A DNA stretch of 64,000 bases from Sporosarcina sp. FSL K6-1508 (GCF_038007465.1 NZ_JBBOXF010000001.1:2925001-2989000); one strand, 5' to 3'; counted from the stretch's first letter, positions 17,541-25,725 are shown. The notes: generated by a model from the sequence alone, not told the origin. Translations and numbers: made by a program.

Positions 17541-17654
17541 GGAGAGGGATTGAACTGCATCCCATCTACATTTCGGGGCTAACCATACGCTTACGCTTTT
17601 CAATATTTAATGATACAATAGGCGATATCCAAAGTATTTCGGGAGAGTGAAATA

Positions 17655-18779
17655 ATGAGTAAAAGAGATTATTATGATGTATTGGGATTGTCAAAATCCG
17701 CTTCAAAAGATGAAATCAGGAAGGCATATCGTTCGCTTTCGAAAAAATACCATCCAGACTTGAACAAAGCGGATGATGCAGTTGAGAAATTCAAAGAAGT
17801 GACCGAGGCTTATGAGATATTGAGCGATGACTCGAAAAAAGCGAATTATGACCAATTTGGCCATACTGATCCTAATCAAGGATTTGGCGGTTTCGGTGGT
17901 GGCAGTGGAGCTGATGGCTTTGGTTTCGATGATATCTTCAGTACGTTTTTCGGTGGAAATACCCGTCGACGTGATCCGAATGCCCCAAGAAAAGGAGACG
18001 ATTTACAGTATTCGATGAATATTGATTTCATGGAGGCTGTTTTCGGCAAGGAAACGGAAGTTGAAATACCGAAAGAAGAAACATGTGATACGTGTGATGG
18101 CTCAGGTGCCAAAAAAGGGACTACGCCTAAGACGTGTACACATTGTGGTGGTTCAGGGCAAATCAGTGTTACACAAAATACGCCGCTTGGCCAAATGGTC
18201 AACCGCCGGGCATGTCCGCACTGTCAAGGAACTGGTAAAATAATTCCTGAAAAGTGTTCAACTTGCCATGGTGCAGGTAGAGTGACGAACAAGAAGAAAA
18301 TTAAAGTCACGATTCCTGAAGGGGTCGATGACGGTCAACAGCTTCGGGTGTCTGGACAGGGTGAAGCTGGTCATAACGGAGGACCTGCGGGCGATTTGTA
18401 TATCGTATTCCGTGTCAGACAGCATGAGAAATTTATCCGTGAAGACGATGACATCTATTTAGAACTGAACCTTTCCTTCCCGCAAGCTTCACTCGGCGAT
18501 GAAATTGAAGTGCCGACTGTGCACGGCAATGTAAATTTGAAAATTCCAGCAGGCACACAAACGGGAACACGATTCCGCTTGAAAGGCAAAGGCGTTAAAA
18601 ACGTCCATGGTCGCGGTATCGGAGATCAGCACGTAGTTGTGAAAGTGTTGACGCCTAAGAAGATGACTGAAAAACAGAAGGAACTGATGCGTGAATTTGC
18701 AGCGATTAGCGGCGACTCACTTGATGAATATTCAAGTTCACTGTTCGATAAAATCAAACGTTCAATTAAAGGCGACTGA
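17655..18779 (+). CDS. dnaJ: co-chaperone DnaJ (Hsp40)
   Basis: A 374-residue type I Hsp40. The J domain (1-70) has His-Pro-Asp at 33-35. A Gly/Phe-rich region covers about 74-110. Four CxxCxGxG zinc motifs follow (CDTCDGSG, CTHCGGSG, CPHCQGTG, CSTCHGAG), then the C-terminal substrate-binding domains. DnaJ delivers unfolded clients to DnaK and stimulates its ATPase. GGGAGAG precedes the ATG. prmA follows after 15 bases. Confidence 0.97.
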   Translation: MSKRDYYDVLGLSKSASKDEIRKAYRSLSKKYHPDLNKADDAVEKFKEVTEAYEILSDDSKKANYDQFGHTDPNQGFGGFGGGSGADGFGFDDIFSTFFGGNTRRRDPNAPRKGDDLQYSMNIDFMEAVFGKETEVEIPKEETCDTCDGSGAKKGTTPKTCTHCGGSGQISVTQNTPLGQMVNRRACPHCQGTGKIIPEKCSTCHGAGRVTNKKKIKVTIPEGVDDGQQLRVSGQGEAGHNGGPAGDLYIVFRVRQHEKFIREDDDIYLELNLSFPQASLGDEIEVPTVHGNVNLKIPAGTQTGTRFRLKGKGVKNVHGRGIGDQHVVVKVLTPKKMTEKQKELMREFAAISGDSLDEYSSSLFDKIKRSIKGD

Positions 18780-18794
18780 AAGGGATGAATTCAT

Positions 18795-19739
18795 TTGAAG
18801 TGGTCGGAAGTTTCTATTCACACGACGCATGAAGCAACTGAAGCAGTAGCAAATATTTTACACGAAGCAGGTGCAAGTGGAGTTGTTATCGAAGATTCGG
18901 CAGAGCCTAATCGGATCCACGAAGACCGTTATGGTGAAATATGGGCACTCGACAAAAATGATTTCCCTAAAGATGGCGTCATCTTAAAAGCATATTTGCC
19001 TGTTAATAGCTTCCTTATCGAGACGATGAAAGACATTGATCAGTCTATCAATGGATTGGCGGAATTTGGAATCAACGCCGGTCAAAATGTGATTCAAACA
19101 AATGAAGTAGATGAGGAAGATTGGGCAACTGCATGGAAAAAGTACTACCATCCTGTCAAAATTTCCGGCCGTTTTACGATTGTACCGACATGGGAAGAAT
19201 ATGAACCTGTTGAATCAGATGAATTGATTATTGAACTTGATCCAGGCATGGCGTTTGGAACGGGCACCCATCCTACAACGGTCATGTGTTTACAAGCGCT
19301 TGAGAAGTATGTCAAGCCAAGTGACACCGTTGTCGATGTAGGAACGGGTTCGGGAGTACTGGCAATTGGAGCAGCCCTCCTTGGGGCATCGCGTGTCCAT
19401 GCACTTGACTTGGATCAGGTTGCAGTTGTAGCTGCTAAAGAAAATATTGCGCTGAATCATGTTGAGGAAACGGTAAAAGTAATGCATGGAAATCTATTGG
19501 ATTCTGTGAAAGAGCCAGCTGAAATTATCATTGCAAATATCCTTGCAGAAGTTATCATCTCCTTTTCACAGGATGCATATTCAATTTTGCCGGAAGAAGG
19601 CTTGTTTATTGTTTCGGGAATCATCGGACAGAAACGCGATCTTGTTAAAGAAGATTTGATCAGCAAAGGTTTTGAGATTGTCGAATCCGTTCTAATGGAA
19701 GATTGGGTTGCTATTATCGCTCGAAAAAGGAGCGTGTAA
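18795..19739 (+). CDS. prmA: ribosomal protein L11 methyltransferase PrmA
   Basis: A 314-residue protein starting at TTG 18795 (MKWSEVSIHTTHEA), which matches the usual N-terminus. The S-adenosylmethionine site is DVGTGSGVLAIGAALLGA near residues 180-197, preceded by DPGMAFGTGTHPTT, the family hallmark. PrmA methylates lysines and the N-terminus of L11. It lies between dnaJ and rsmE as in Bacillus subtilis. Confidence 0.95.
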   Translation: MKWSEVSIHTTHEATEAVANILHEAGASGVVIEDSAEPNRIHEDRYGEIWALDKNDFPKDGVILKAYLPVNSFLIETMKDIDQSINGLAEFGINAGQNVIQTNEVDEEDWATAWKKYYHPVKISGRFTIVPTWEEYEPVESDELIIELDPGMAFGTGTHPTTVMCLQALEKYVKPSDTVVDVGTGSGVLAIGAALLGASRVHALDLDQVAVVAAKENIALNHVEETVKVMHGNLLDSVKEPAEIIIANILAEVIISFSQDAYSILPEEGLFIVSGIIGQKRDLVKEDLISKGFEIVESVLMEDWVAIIARKRSV

Positions 19740-19743
19740 CGGT

Positions 19744-20484
19744 TTGCAACGCTATTTTTTGCAATCTACATTTAATGGAGAAGGTAATGCAATAATTACT
19801 GGAGATGACGGTAAACATATCGTGCGTGTTATGCGAATGACAGTTGATGATGACGTCGTTGCAGTTACTAAAGGTGAAGCTTTCGTTTCGAAAATCATAG
19901 AAATTTTGCCTGACGGCGTTGTAATTCAGCGCAAAGGGGAACCCCTTCAGACAAACGAAATGCCTGTTAAAGTAACGATTGCTTGTGGCCTCCCAAAGGG
20001 CGACAAACTCGATTTAATCGTTCAAAAAGGAACAGAGCTTGGTATGGCAGGGATTTTCCCTTTTCAAGCCGAAAGATCTATTGTTAAATGGGATGACAAA
20101 AAAGGTGATAAAAAAGTTGAACGGCTTCGTAAAATTGCTAAAGAGGCCGCAGAGCAATGTCATCGTACGATTATCCCAGAAGTGCGGACTCCATTTTCTT
20201 TTAAGCAGTTAATCGCAGAATCAGAAAAATTTGATGTACTTCTATTTGCGGATGAAGAAGACGCAAAAAGTGGGGAGCCGCATAAAATTGCGGACCGTCT
20301 GAAAAACGTCTACCATGAACAAACGGTACTTGTTGTATTTGGACCTGAAGGCGGATTGTCTAGGTTAGAAGCCGAAACACTACGTTTAGCAGGTTTTCTA
20401 CCAATAGCGCTGGGTCCGCGAATACTGCGGACAGAAACGGCACCACTGTATTTATTGTCTGCAATGTCTTACGAATTTGAGTGA
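19744..20484 (+). CDS. rsmE: 16S rRNA (uracil1498-N3)-methyltransferase RsmE
   Basis: A 246-residue SPOUT methyltransferase. The N-terminal PUA-like domain begins MQRYFLQSTF, and the knotted C-terminal domain shows FGPEGGLSRLEAE and LGPRILRTETAPLY, the SAM-binding loops. TTG 19744 is used because the family starts MQRYF and AGGAG lies 11 bases upstream, inside the end of prmA. In the uninterrupted chromosome mtaB would follow; here its 5' stub follows after 15 bases. Confidence 0.95.
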   Translation: MQRYFLQSTFNGEGNAIITGDDGKHIVRVMRMTVDDDVVAVTKGEAFVSKIIEILPDGVVIQRKGEPLQTNEMPVKVTIACGLPKGDKLDLIVQKGTELGMAGIFPFQAERSIVKWDDKKGDKKVERLRKIAKEAAEQCHRTIIPEVRTPFSFKQLIAESEKFDVLLFADEEDAKSGEPHKIADRLKNVYHEQTVLVVFGPEGGLSRLEAETLRLAGFLPIALGPRILRTETAPLYLLSAMSYEFE

Positions 20485-20499
20485 AAGAGGTGAGCAGTT

Positions 20500-20682
20500 G
20501 TGTCTTCGGTCGCTTTCCATACATTGGGCTGTGCGTGTGTATACTCGTTCATGATAGCGTATGACTTCACGCGGGGCATGGCTTCGCGCGCTGTGGAGAA
20601 AACACCTAAAATGGCCGTTTTAGGCGTCATCTCCGTTGTAAAAGTACCTGATGGCAACCGAATTGCCTTTTTTAACAACTAA
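20500..20682 (+). pseudogene. mtaB: 5' stub of mtaB fused to phage DNA at attL
   Basis: GTG 20500 with AAAGAGGTGAG upstream starts MSSVAFHTLGC, the normal beginning of MtaB, directly after rsmE as expected. After the LGC codons (20524-20532) the frame passes into phage DNA (ACVYSFMIAYDF...) and stops at 20682, antisense to the end of the integrase. The 60-residue hybrid has no function I can name. It would be transcribed from the host prmA-rsmE operon and could send readthrough into the antisense strand of the integrase gene. Confidence 0.88.
20524..20532 (+). other. attL crossover region
   Basis: TTGGGCTGT here corresponds to TTAGGTTGC at 62234-62242. Joining the left flank of this site to the right flank of the other restores an uninterrupted mtaB reading frame (…FHTLG then CKVNHYE). 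The shared central dinucleotide is most simply GG at 20527-20528, though TG or TT would also restore the frame. Confidence 0.8.
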
Positions 20683-22566
20683 ATCTTGATCCATCAATTC
20701 TTGAAGTAGCGTGTATACGCTGCTTCTTTTTAAATTCGTCAGCTTTTCAATATCCGTTCGCGACGCCGGGCCTTGCTCTTTTAGGTATATCAACACCGTG
20801 TCGATAAACTGTTTATACTTTCCGCGTTCTTGTATCTGCGTTTTTCGTTCTTCTTTCGGAAAGTAGGTGAAGCTATGTGTAATACCATTTTTAAACGTGA
20901 TAGACATTACGCACTTATCGGAGATTGTAGCCCTGTCTACGACCGAATCCACGAAGTCCGCGAGTGCTTCTTTACCTACTCCGTCGATCAACTCTTTAAA
21001 GTCAATGTCTCGACTGTGATTCAGTGCTTGCGCAATCAGGAAATTACGTGCGTCATTTAAAAATGAGTGATCGGTAATGACGCCGGAAGCTGTTAGCAAA
21101 CGTCGAATCTCGCTTTCCGCTTCTTCGATTTTCTCGACGATTTTATTTTTCTTTAATATGAAATCCTTTTGACTCATAGCCTCTTCGCCGTACAAATATA
21201 GTTCGTCCAATCGTTCGAGTGCCTTCGTATGCCGATCGCGCTCCTTCTTAGCTTTCTCCAATGCTAGACTACCACCAGTTTCCTCGCCCTCCGGCATAGA
21301 ATATGCCTCTTTCTGATAGCCATCAACCGACATTAAATAAGTTTCTTGGAGCGCTTCGCGATCAATCCCGGCAACGTCAATAAATGCGCTGCCACGTAGC
21401 AACATGCGACTAATATCCGTCAATGAACGTTTGGAAGCGGCACTCGGATTTGAGCTATCTTGCAGCCGGATCAAATTAGAAACATAGTTCAGGATAAACG
21501 GAGCTACTAAGATGTCACTTACAAAGCTGTTGCAACTGTGAATGTTGCGCGTTGTCTTATTGGTCGAGCATGTATAACGCGATGGTTGAAAGCCGTCCGC
21601 ACGCGCTGCGTCTAATCCAGCAGTCAAAAGAGATCCGCAAACGCCGCAATACAACTTTTTAGCGAAGACGTGCGTATGGATATTCTCGCGCTGCGTGCCG
21701 ATAATGCCTTTAAAGTTGTCTGTTAGAATCTTATTGACGCGCTCAAATTGCTCTTCCGAAACGACAGCAGGGTGATTGTTCGGTTTAACAATCCACTCGC
21801 TTTCAGGTCTTAAACGATGGCTGCCATCACTTTCGCGTTTGTTGTAAGAGTACGTGCCGATATAAAATGAATTGCGTAAAATGTCGCGAACGGTTTTCGG
21901 GGTCCATTGCCCACCGCGTTTTGTTCTTACGTTTTCTTCGTTCAGCTGAAAAGCCACTTCGCCAGTAGACATTAATTTCTCATATAGATCATAAACGTAA
22001 CGGACGACTGCCGTTTCTTCATCATCAGCAACAGGGTATTCTTCTTCCTCCGACCACGCGAAGCCAATCGGGACCGTCGCGCCATTCCACAATCCTTGTT
22101 CTGCACGCGATAACATGACCGCAGTCACGCGTTCAGACGTTAGTTGCCTTTCTAATTCCGCGAATACCAGGATGATCTTTAGCATTGCTTCGCCCATCGC
22201 GGTACTGGTGTCAAACTGCTCGTTCTTGGAAATGAACGTTACCTTGTATTTCTTCAATTCGTCGTACATGTCCGAAAAGTCTCGTAGGTTCCTTGAAATG
22301 CGGTCGATCTTCCATACAAGTAGGTGCGAGAACTCACCTTTACGAATGCGATCCATCATTTCGCGGTACATTGGCCGATCTGTATTCTTTCCGGAATATC
22401 CTGCGTCCTCAAATATCTCGTAATCTTCAATGTGTAGTACATACTTCGCGTAGTTAATTAAATCTTGACGCTGCAATGGCAAGGAATCCTTGTCAATCTG
22501 GTGGTGTGTGCTCACGCGTACATATAAGGCTGCCTTTTTCTTCTTCTCTGGTGGCATGAATGTCAT
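20620..22566 (-). CDS. large serine recombinase (phage integrase) with a C-terminal winged-helix-like domain
   Basis: A 648-residue protein. The N-terminal resolvase domain has the catalytic serine at 19 in AALYVRVSTHHQ and arginines in WKIDRISRNL and ELERQLTSERV. A recombinase domain with RNSFYIGTYSYN follows, then a zinc-ribbon (CGVCG ... YTC ... HSC), and a coiled coil near 440-500. Unusually, the last 60 residues resemble a winged helix (GPASRTDIEKLTNLKRSSVY, then QDLVVKKGN). ATG 22566 has AGGGGAT upstream. It ends 90 bases from attL, as integrases do. Confidence 0.93.
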   Translation of the reverse strand: MTFMPPEKKKKAALYVRVSTHHQIDKDSLPLQRQDLINYAKYVLHIEDYEIFEDAGYSGKNTDRPMYREMMDRIRKGEFSHLLVWKIDRISRNLRDFSDMYDELKKYKVTFISKNEQFDTSTAMGEAMLKIILVFAELERQLTSERVTAVMLSRAEQGLWNGATVPIGFAWSEEEEYPVADDEETAVVRYVYDLYEKLMSTGEVAFQLNEENVRTKRGGQWTPKTVRDILRNSFYIGTYSYNKRESDGSHRLRPESEWIVKPNNHPAVVSEEQFERVNKILTDNFKGIIGTQRENIHTHVFAKKLYCGVCGSLLTAGLDAARADGFQPSRYTCSTNKTTRNIHSCNSFVSDILVAPFILNYVSNLIRLQDSSNPSAASKRSLTDISRMLLRGSAFIDVAGIDREALQETYLMSVDGYQKEAYSMPEGEETGGSLALEKAKKERDRHTKALERLDELYLYGEEAMSQKDFILKKNKIVEKIEEAESEIRRLLTASGVITDHSFLNDARNFLIAQALNHSRDIDFKELIDGVGKEALADFVDSVVDRATISDKCVMSITFKNGITHSFTYFPKEERKTQIQERGKYKQFIDTVLIYLKEQGPASRTDIEKLTNLKRSSVYTLLQELMDQDLVVKKGNSVAIRYFYNGDDA

Positions 22567-22632
22567 AAAGAATCCCCTATCTATGAAAAAAGAGCGAGGC
22601 AACGGCCTGCTCCTCTCTCTATTAGTATTTTT

Positions 22633-23112
22633 TTAACTTGGCTCGCTTTCTATCCGTGAAGCTGATGACGTTTCGATTTTTTTCGCCACTTCCAGTTCGT
22701 GACGATAGCTTTCAACCTTCGCTTCAATCGGATCGACTTCTACCGTCGCAGCCGTCTCCGCATGTTTAGCGAAGTTAGACTTTATCCAACCGATAATCTC
22801 CGACCGCGTTTCCTTGTTTAACTCCATATAACTCTGAATAATATCAATCTCCAATTCTGTGAGATTGTTTTTTTGTGCTTTTTCATCCAACGAAAACGTT
22901 TCTGATTGAACAAACATTTCTCCTTTGCCAGTGCGAATCCATTCTTCCTTGATGTCGAATTCTCGACATACATCATTAATGATGCGGTCTGTGATTTCCC
23001 TCACTCCATTTTCTAAAGAAGAAATGTGAGAGCGAGACAAATTCATTCTTTCGGCCATTTCGTTTTGATTTAACGACAGCTGCTTTCTTAGTTGTTTCAA
23101 TCGCTCATTCAA
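22633..23112 (-). CDS. CI-like phage repressor (XRE family)
   Basis: A 159-residue protein. Residues 4-60 are a Cro/CI-type helix-turn-helix (LRKQLSLNQNEMAERMNLSR, SHISSLENGVREI), as in Bacillus phage repressors. The remainder is charged and helical, without a visible LexA-like peptidase domain, so induction would not be by simple self-cleavage. It is divergent from the early genes and upstream of the integrase, forming the lysogeny operon. AGGAAGGAGGG precedes the ATG. Confidence 0.88.
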   Translation of the reverse strand: MNERLKQLRKQLSLNQNEMAERMNLSRSHISSLENGVREITDRIINDVCREFDIKEEWIRTGKGEMFVQSETFSLDEKAQKNNLTELEIDIIQSYMELNKETRSEIIGWIKSNFAKHAETAATVEVDPIEAKVESYRHELEVAKKIETSSASRIESEPS

Positions 23113-23139
23113 GGCTGCGTCCCTCCTTCCTAAATCTAT

Positions 23140-23251
23140 CGTATATCACAATATGACTCTTTGCAACAATTTTATGTTTAAAAGTGTTGACTTATGACTC
23201 AAAGAGGATTATATTTGATTCATAGAGTCACGAAGGGTTCATTTGGAGTCA
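23140..23251. promoter_or_regulatory. divergent promoters and TGACTC operator set (immunity region)
   Basis: Rightward promoter: TTGACT (23187-23192), 17 bases, TATATT (23210-23215). Possible leftward promoter: TTGTTG (complement of 23164-23169), 18 bases, TATACG (complement of 23140-23145). TGACTC occurs at 23154 and 23195, and its complement GAGTCA at 23225 and 23246. One copy lies in the spacer of each promoter, the layout expected for repressor operators. Confidence 0.65.
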
Positions 23252-23257
23252 CTTATT

Positions 23258-23333
23258 CGAACTGATAGCTAACGCGACGGTAGCAACGTCAATATCCGAA
23301 TTGATAGCTGATACGGCGGTAGCAACGCCAATT
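23258..23333 (+). repeat. two tandem 37-base repeats in the early leader
   Basis: CGAACTGATAGCTAACGCGA... at 23258-23294 and CGAATTGATAGCTGATACGG... at 23297-23333 share about 85% identity with a period of 39 bases. They lie between the rightward promoter and the first early gene. A binding site for a second regulator or a leader RNA element is possible. Confidence 0.75.
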
Positions 23334-23356
23334 TACTTTGAAAGGGGGCGGGAAAC

Positions 23357-23530
23357 ATGGAAACGATTTATAGAATCGAAGAAGAAACAGCATTCGACGA
23401 AATGGTTCACATCTTAAAGGGCATGTCGGAACGTGAACAAGAATCGGTTAGGGATGTATTGCGCGGCTTCCAACTAGCGCGTCGATATGTTGAAAAAACA
23501 GCGCACGAAGATGTACAAGGTACTGCGTGA
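23357..23530 (+). CDS. small early protein, unknown
   Basis: A 57-residue acidic, helical product starting METIYRIEEETAFDEMVHIL after AAAGGGGGCGGG. The middle LKGMSEREQESVRDVLRGFQ is like the helical ends of phage XRE/antirepressor-type small proteins, but no family is assigned. It is the first gene behind the rightward promoter, where Cro- or excision-type genes often lie. Confidence 0.6.
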   Translation: METIYRIEEETAFDEMVHILKGMSEREQESVRDVLRGFQLARRYVEKTAHEDVQGTA

Positions 23531-23586
23531 TAACGGCGGAAACGCTCATCTATTGCAAGATTAATTAGAAAGTGGTGATTTCAGAA

Positions 23587-24471
23587 ATGTTAATTGAAAA
23601 GGTGAAGCTAGGGGCGCTTAGTGTAGAGGGATTGTTTTTGCCGCATACCCAAAAACCTTGGGGCTATGAAGGTGATTACGCCACTGGCGCAGGAGATATT
23701 CCGGAATACAAAGGCGGCTTTATTGAAATTGTTGAATCAGATGATCCGGAAGCATTAATTTCATGGGTTCCGGTCGAGAAAGATGGAAAGAAACTTCTTA
23801 TTGCAGACCGGAACTTGCTCACGCGAATTTCGTGGGACCAATTAAATGAACAAGGCTTGATATTCGGCCGCGAAGTTAAGTTGGGTGGCGAACGGTACAA
23901 TTTGCGCGTTTTAACAGGCGGCAGTAATGCAAATGAAGGTGACGCAGAATTGGGTGGCTATCCGCAAACGAATGAGTGGGATGCTTTCATCGTAAACCTG
24001 GCGGAATTGGAATCACTGCCGACACCGCAGGACTATGATCTCACGGAGTATGTGAACAAAGATTCCTTTAATGGCCATCATAATGAATTTTGGAATTGGG
24101 CATACACATTCAGCATTTGCCAGGAGGCATACGATAACCTTGGCTCGTACCGCGCTGTCCGTGGCTACTTTTCGGCTCGTCAGTGGGGCCACGGTGCGTC
24201 GTCGGGTCGCGGTACGAGTCTCGGTTGGCGCCCCGCTCTTGAAGTTCTGGATTCTGCTCCGATGAATTCTGGAGATTTGAATGAAGATACAAAAGAAGTG
24301 GACGTAGCAGCAACATTTCAGGAAAACAGAAAAATATTAGTGCAAATAATCAATAAAGAATTACGAAAGTTGAAAGAAGAAACGAATGTGCATAAAAAGA
24401 TCGCGATCATTAAAAATATCCATGAACTTTGTCGTACAGGAAAAACGTTGAGTGAATTTGAAAGGGGATGA
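23587..24471 (+). CDS. second (remote) DGR target protein with a variable C-type-lectin-like region
   Basis: A 294-residue protein. Residues about 65-115 and 165-225 are clearly homologous to the tail-side DGR target (56443-58728): KKLLIADRNLL, QGLIFGRE, LRVLTGGSN, EFWNWAY, then GSYRAVRG and GWRPALEVL. Codons 186-217 are the variable repeat VR2, matching the template repeat at 55157 except at template adenines. After the VR only 70 residues remain, forming a charged helix (VQIINKELRKLKEETNVHKK) instead of FN3-type domains. No signal peptide or transmembrane segment is seen, so it is probably cytosolic or virion-associated by an unknown route. ATG 23587 or GTG 23572 may start it. It lies in the early operon, 31 kb from the reverse transcriptase. 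Confidence 0.88.
   Translation: MLIEKVKLGALSVEGLFLPHTQKPWGYEGDYATGAGDIPEYKGGFIEIVESDDPEALISWVPVEKDGKKLLIADRNLLTRISWDQLNEQGLIFGREVKLGGERYNLRVLTGGSNANEGDAELGGYPQTNEWDAFIVNLAELESLPTPQDYDLTEYVNKDSFNGHHNEFWNWAYTFSICQEAYDNLGSYRAVRGYFSARQWGHGASSGRGTSLGWRPALEVLDSAPMNSGDLNEDTKEVDVAATFQENRKILVQIINKELRKLKEETNVHKKIAIIKNIHELCRTGKTLSEFERG
24142..24236 (+). repeat. DGR variable repeat VR2
   Basis: 95 bases collinear with TR 55157-55251 without a gap. I count 18 differences, all at TR adenines (18 of 24 adenines changed; 0 of 71 other bases). Changed codons include AAC to TAC, AAT to TTT, AAC to GGC, AAC to CAC and several AAT to GGT. The last 17 bases (CGGTTGGCGCCCCGC core) are unchanged and would be the initiation site for mutagenic homing. 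Confidence 0.96.
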
Positions 24472-24476
24472 AGGTT

Positions 24477-24647
24477 ATGAATGAAACGAATGCGAACGAA
24501 GCGCAACAGGTCGAAAAGATTTGGAAGGCGCTCGCAAAGTACGGAATTCATACCGAGGCGGAACTAAAAGAGGCGGTTAAAAAAATGAAACCCCTAAACA
24601 TCGGCTGTATGGTATCTGTGCGAAACGGAAGCGAAGCGGCTGTATAG
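24477..24647 (+). CDS. small early protein, unknown
   Basis: A 56-residue product starting MNETNANEAQQVEKIWKALA, 5 bases after the DGR target stop, with AAAGGGGATGAAGG as ribosome site. Predicted helical N-terminal half; no family recognised. The short spacing suggests co-translation with the remote DGR target, so it could be a partner of that protein. Confidence 0.5.
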   Translation: MNETNANEAQQVEKIWKALAKYGIHTEAELKEAVKKMKPLNIGCMVSVRNGSEAAV

Positions 24648-24690
24648 ATATGGCTGCTTCAAATCCTAAATTATAAAAGTGGGTGGGAAT

Positions 24691-24939
24691 ATGTCAATGG
24701 AATTTGTCGGTAGTAATAAACGTTTGCCAGTCGCAAAAAGCTTAACGGAAGAAGAGTACAAACAATTACTCGAAACGTATGCGGCGCATAATCGGTCGAT
24801 GGGGTTAGCAATGCGAGAGAAATACAATCTCGCAAACGTCGTGAAGGTGAAACGTTCAAAATCGAAGCCAGGAACGCTAGAAGTGCATTATGCAGACGGC
24901 GAATGGTGGCACTATACGCCAGGGCGCCAATGGTATTGA
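24691..24939 (+). CDS. hypothetical early protein
   Basis: An 82-residue protein (MSMEFVGSNKRLPVAKSLTE). The C-terminal half VVKVKRSKSKPGTLEVHYAD, then GEWWHYTPGRQWY, looks like a compact beta fold. GTGGGTGGGAAT precedes ATG 24691. Unknown function, in the early gene string. Confidence 0.6.
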   Translation: MSMEFVGSNKRLPVAKSLTEEEYKQLLETYAAHNRSMGLAMREKYNLANVVKVKRSKSKPGTLEVHYADGEWWHYTPGRQWY

Positions 24940-24950
24940 GGAGGGGCGGC

Positions 24951-25214
24951 ATGGAAGAAATCGAACTCGAAATAAATAAGGAGCGAGCTTGTTGTCGGGA
25001 CGTCATGACGGCGATCAACAGGCACCTGGAAGACAGGCAATATCCCTTGGCGCAAACCCGTATGAACGATTTGCAGAAAAGTATCAATTACATCGAAGTG
25101 CTAGAAAATGAGCTGAAAGAGCAAAACCGAAATAAGCTGTTCGAAGTCGCCAGGGAGTTAAACCGGAACGGCTGGAAAGCGAACGTGGTGAGATTGGATG
25201 CAGTTAGGCGATAA
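24951..25214 (+). CDS. helical hypothetical protein
   Basis: An 87-residue, mostly helical and charged product with heptad-like spacing (MNDLQKSINYIEVLENELKE). ATG 24951 is chosen because GAGGAGGGG lies just upstream. No family recognised. Confidence 0.6.
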   Translation: MEEIELEINKERACCRDVMTAINRHLEDRQYPLAQTRMNDLQKSINYIEVLENELKEQNRNKLFEVARELNRNGWKANVVRLDAVRR

Positions 25215-25229
25215 AGGAGGGGTGGCGGG

Positions 25230-25436
25230 ATGATACTTGGCGGAAAACAAACAAATGGTTGGTACGCAGCGGGTTCGGGATTGCTGAAATGTCCGGTTCC
25301 TGATTGTGGACATGCTGCTCCAATTATCACAAAGGTACATTGTCGAACGCATGGAATGGAACGCGAAGAAATCAAGGAAAAGTTCGGACTTCCGAAGAAA
25401 GTTGTGGCGAGACATCCGTTCAAAGGAGAAAAGTAG
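25230..25436 (+). CDS. small zinc-finger-like protein
   Basis: A 68-residue protein with CPVPDC and a following HCRTH, giving a Cys-Cys-His/Cys-His set able to bind one zinc ion (residues 21-41), then a basic tail. AAAGGAGGGG precedes ATG. Such proteins in phage early regions often bind nucleic acid; the role is inferred. Confidence 0.55.
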   Translation: MILGGKQTNGWYAAGSGLLKCPVPDCGHAAPIITKVHCRTHGMEREEIKEKFGLPKKVVARHPFKGEK

Positions 25437-25446
25437 GTGAAAGTTG

Positions 25447-25575
25447 ATGCCGGACCACGTACTAGACATTCTAGGAAACTATTTTGTGGAACAGAAACTC
25501 GTAGAGAGAGGGTGGAAGTTTTACGAATTTGTCGAAGAGTGGGAACGAGGATATATCCAATTCGAAATAAAATAA
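25447..25575 (+). CDS. small acidic protein, unknown
   Basis: A 42-residue product starting MPDHVLDILGNYFVEQKLVE and rich in aromatic residues (GWKFYEFVEEWERGY). ATG 25447 follows a GGTGAAAG-type site. The TAA overlaps the first arm of a terminator, so it is the last gene of this early transcript. Confidence 0.5.
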   Translation: MPDHVLDILGNYFVEQKLVERGWKFYEFVEEWERGYIQFEIK

Positions 25576-25604
25576 CCTCCGCAAAAAAAATGCAGAGGTT
25601 TTCG
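25574..25604 (+). terminator. terminator before the replication block
   Basis: AACCTCCGCA and TGCAGAGGTT arms with an A-rich loop and a short TTTTC tail. It separates the early operon from the replication/partition genes. Confidence 0.7.
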
Positions 25605-25725
25605 CGTGAATATAAAAGCCGCATCAGCTTGGGGAAGCGAATGCGGCAAGTTTGACTATTGCCAAACAACCTAAAGCTAGTATAACAGCTTTCATGGCAA
25701 ACAGTCAATTAGCGTCCTTGTAATG

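Noticed and set aside
20500..20682. An independent small gene
   Set aside because: Its first 11 codons are the normal start of MtaB in the expected position after rsmE; the remainder is phage DNA past the attachment core.
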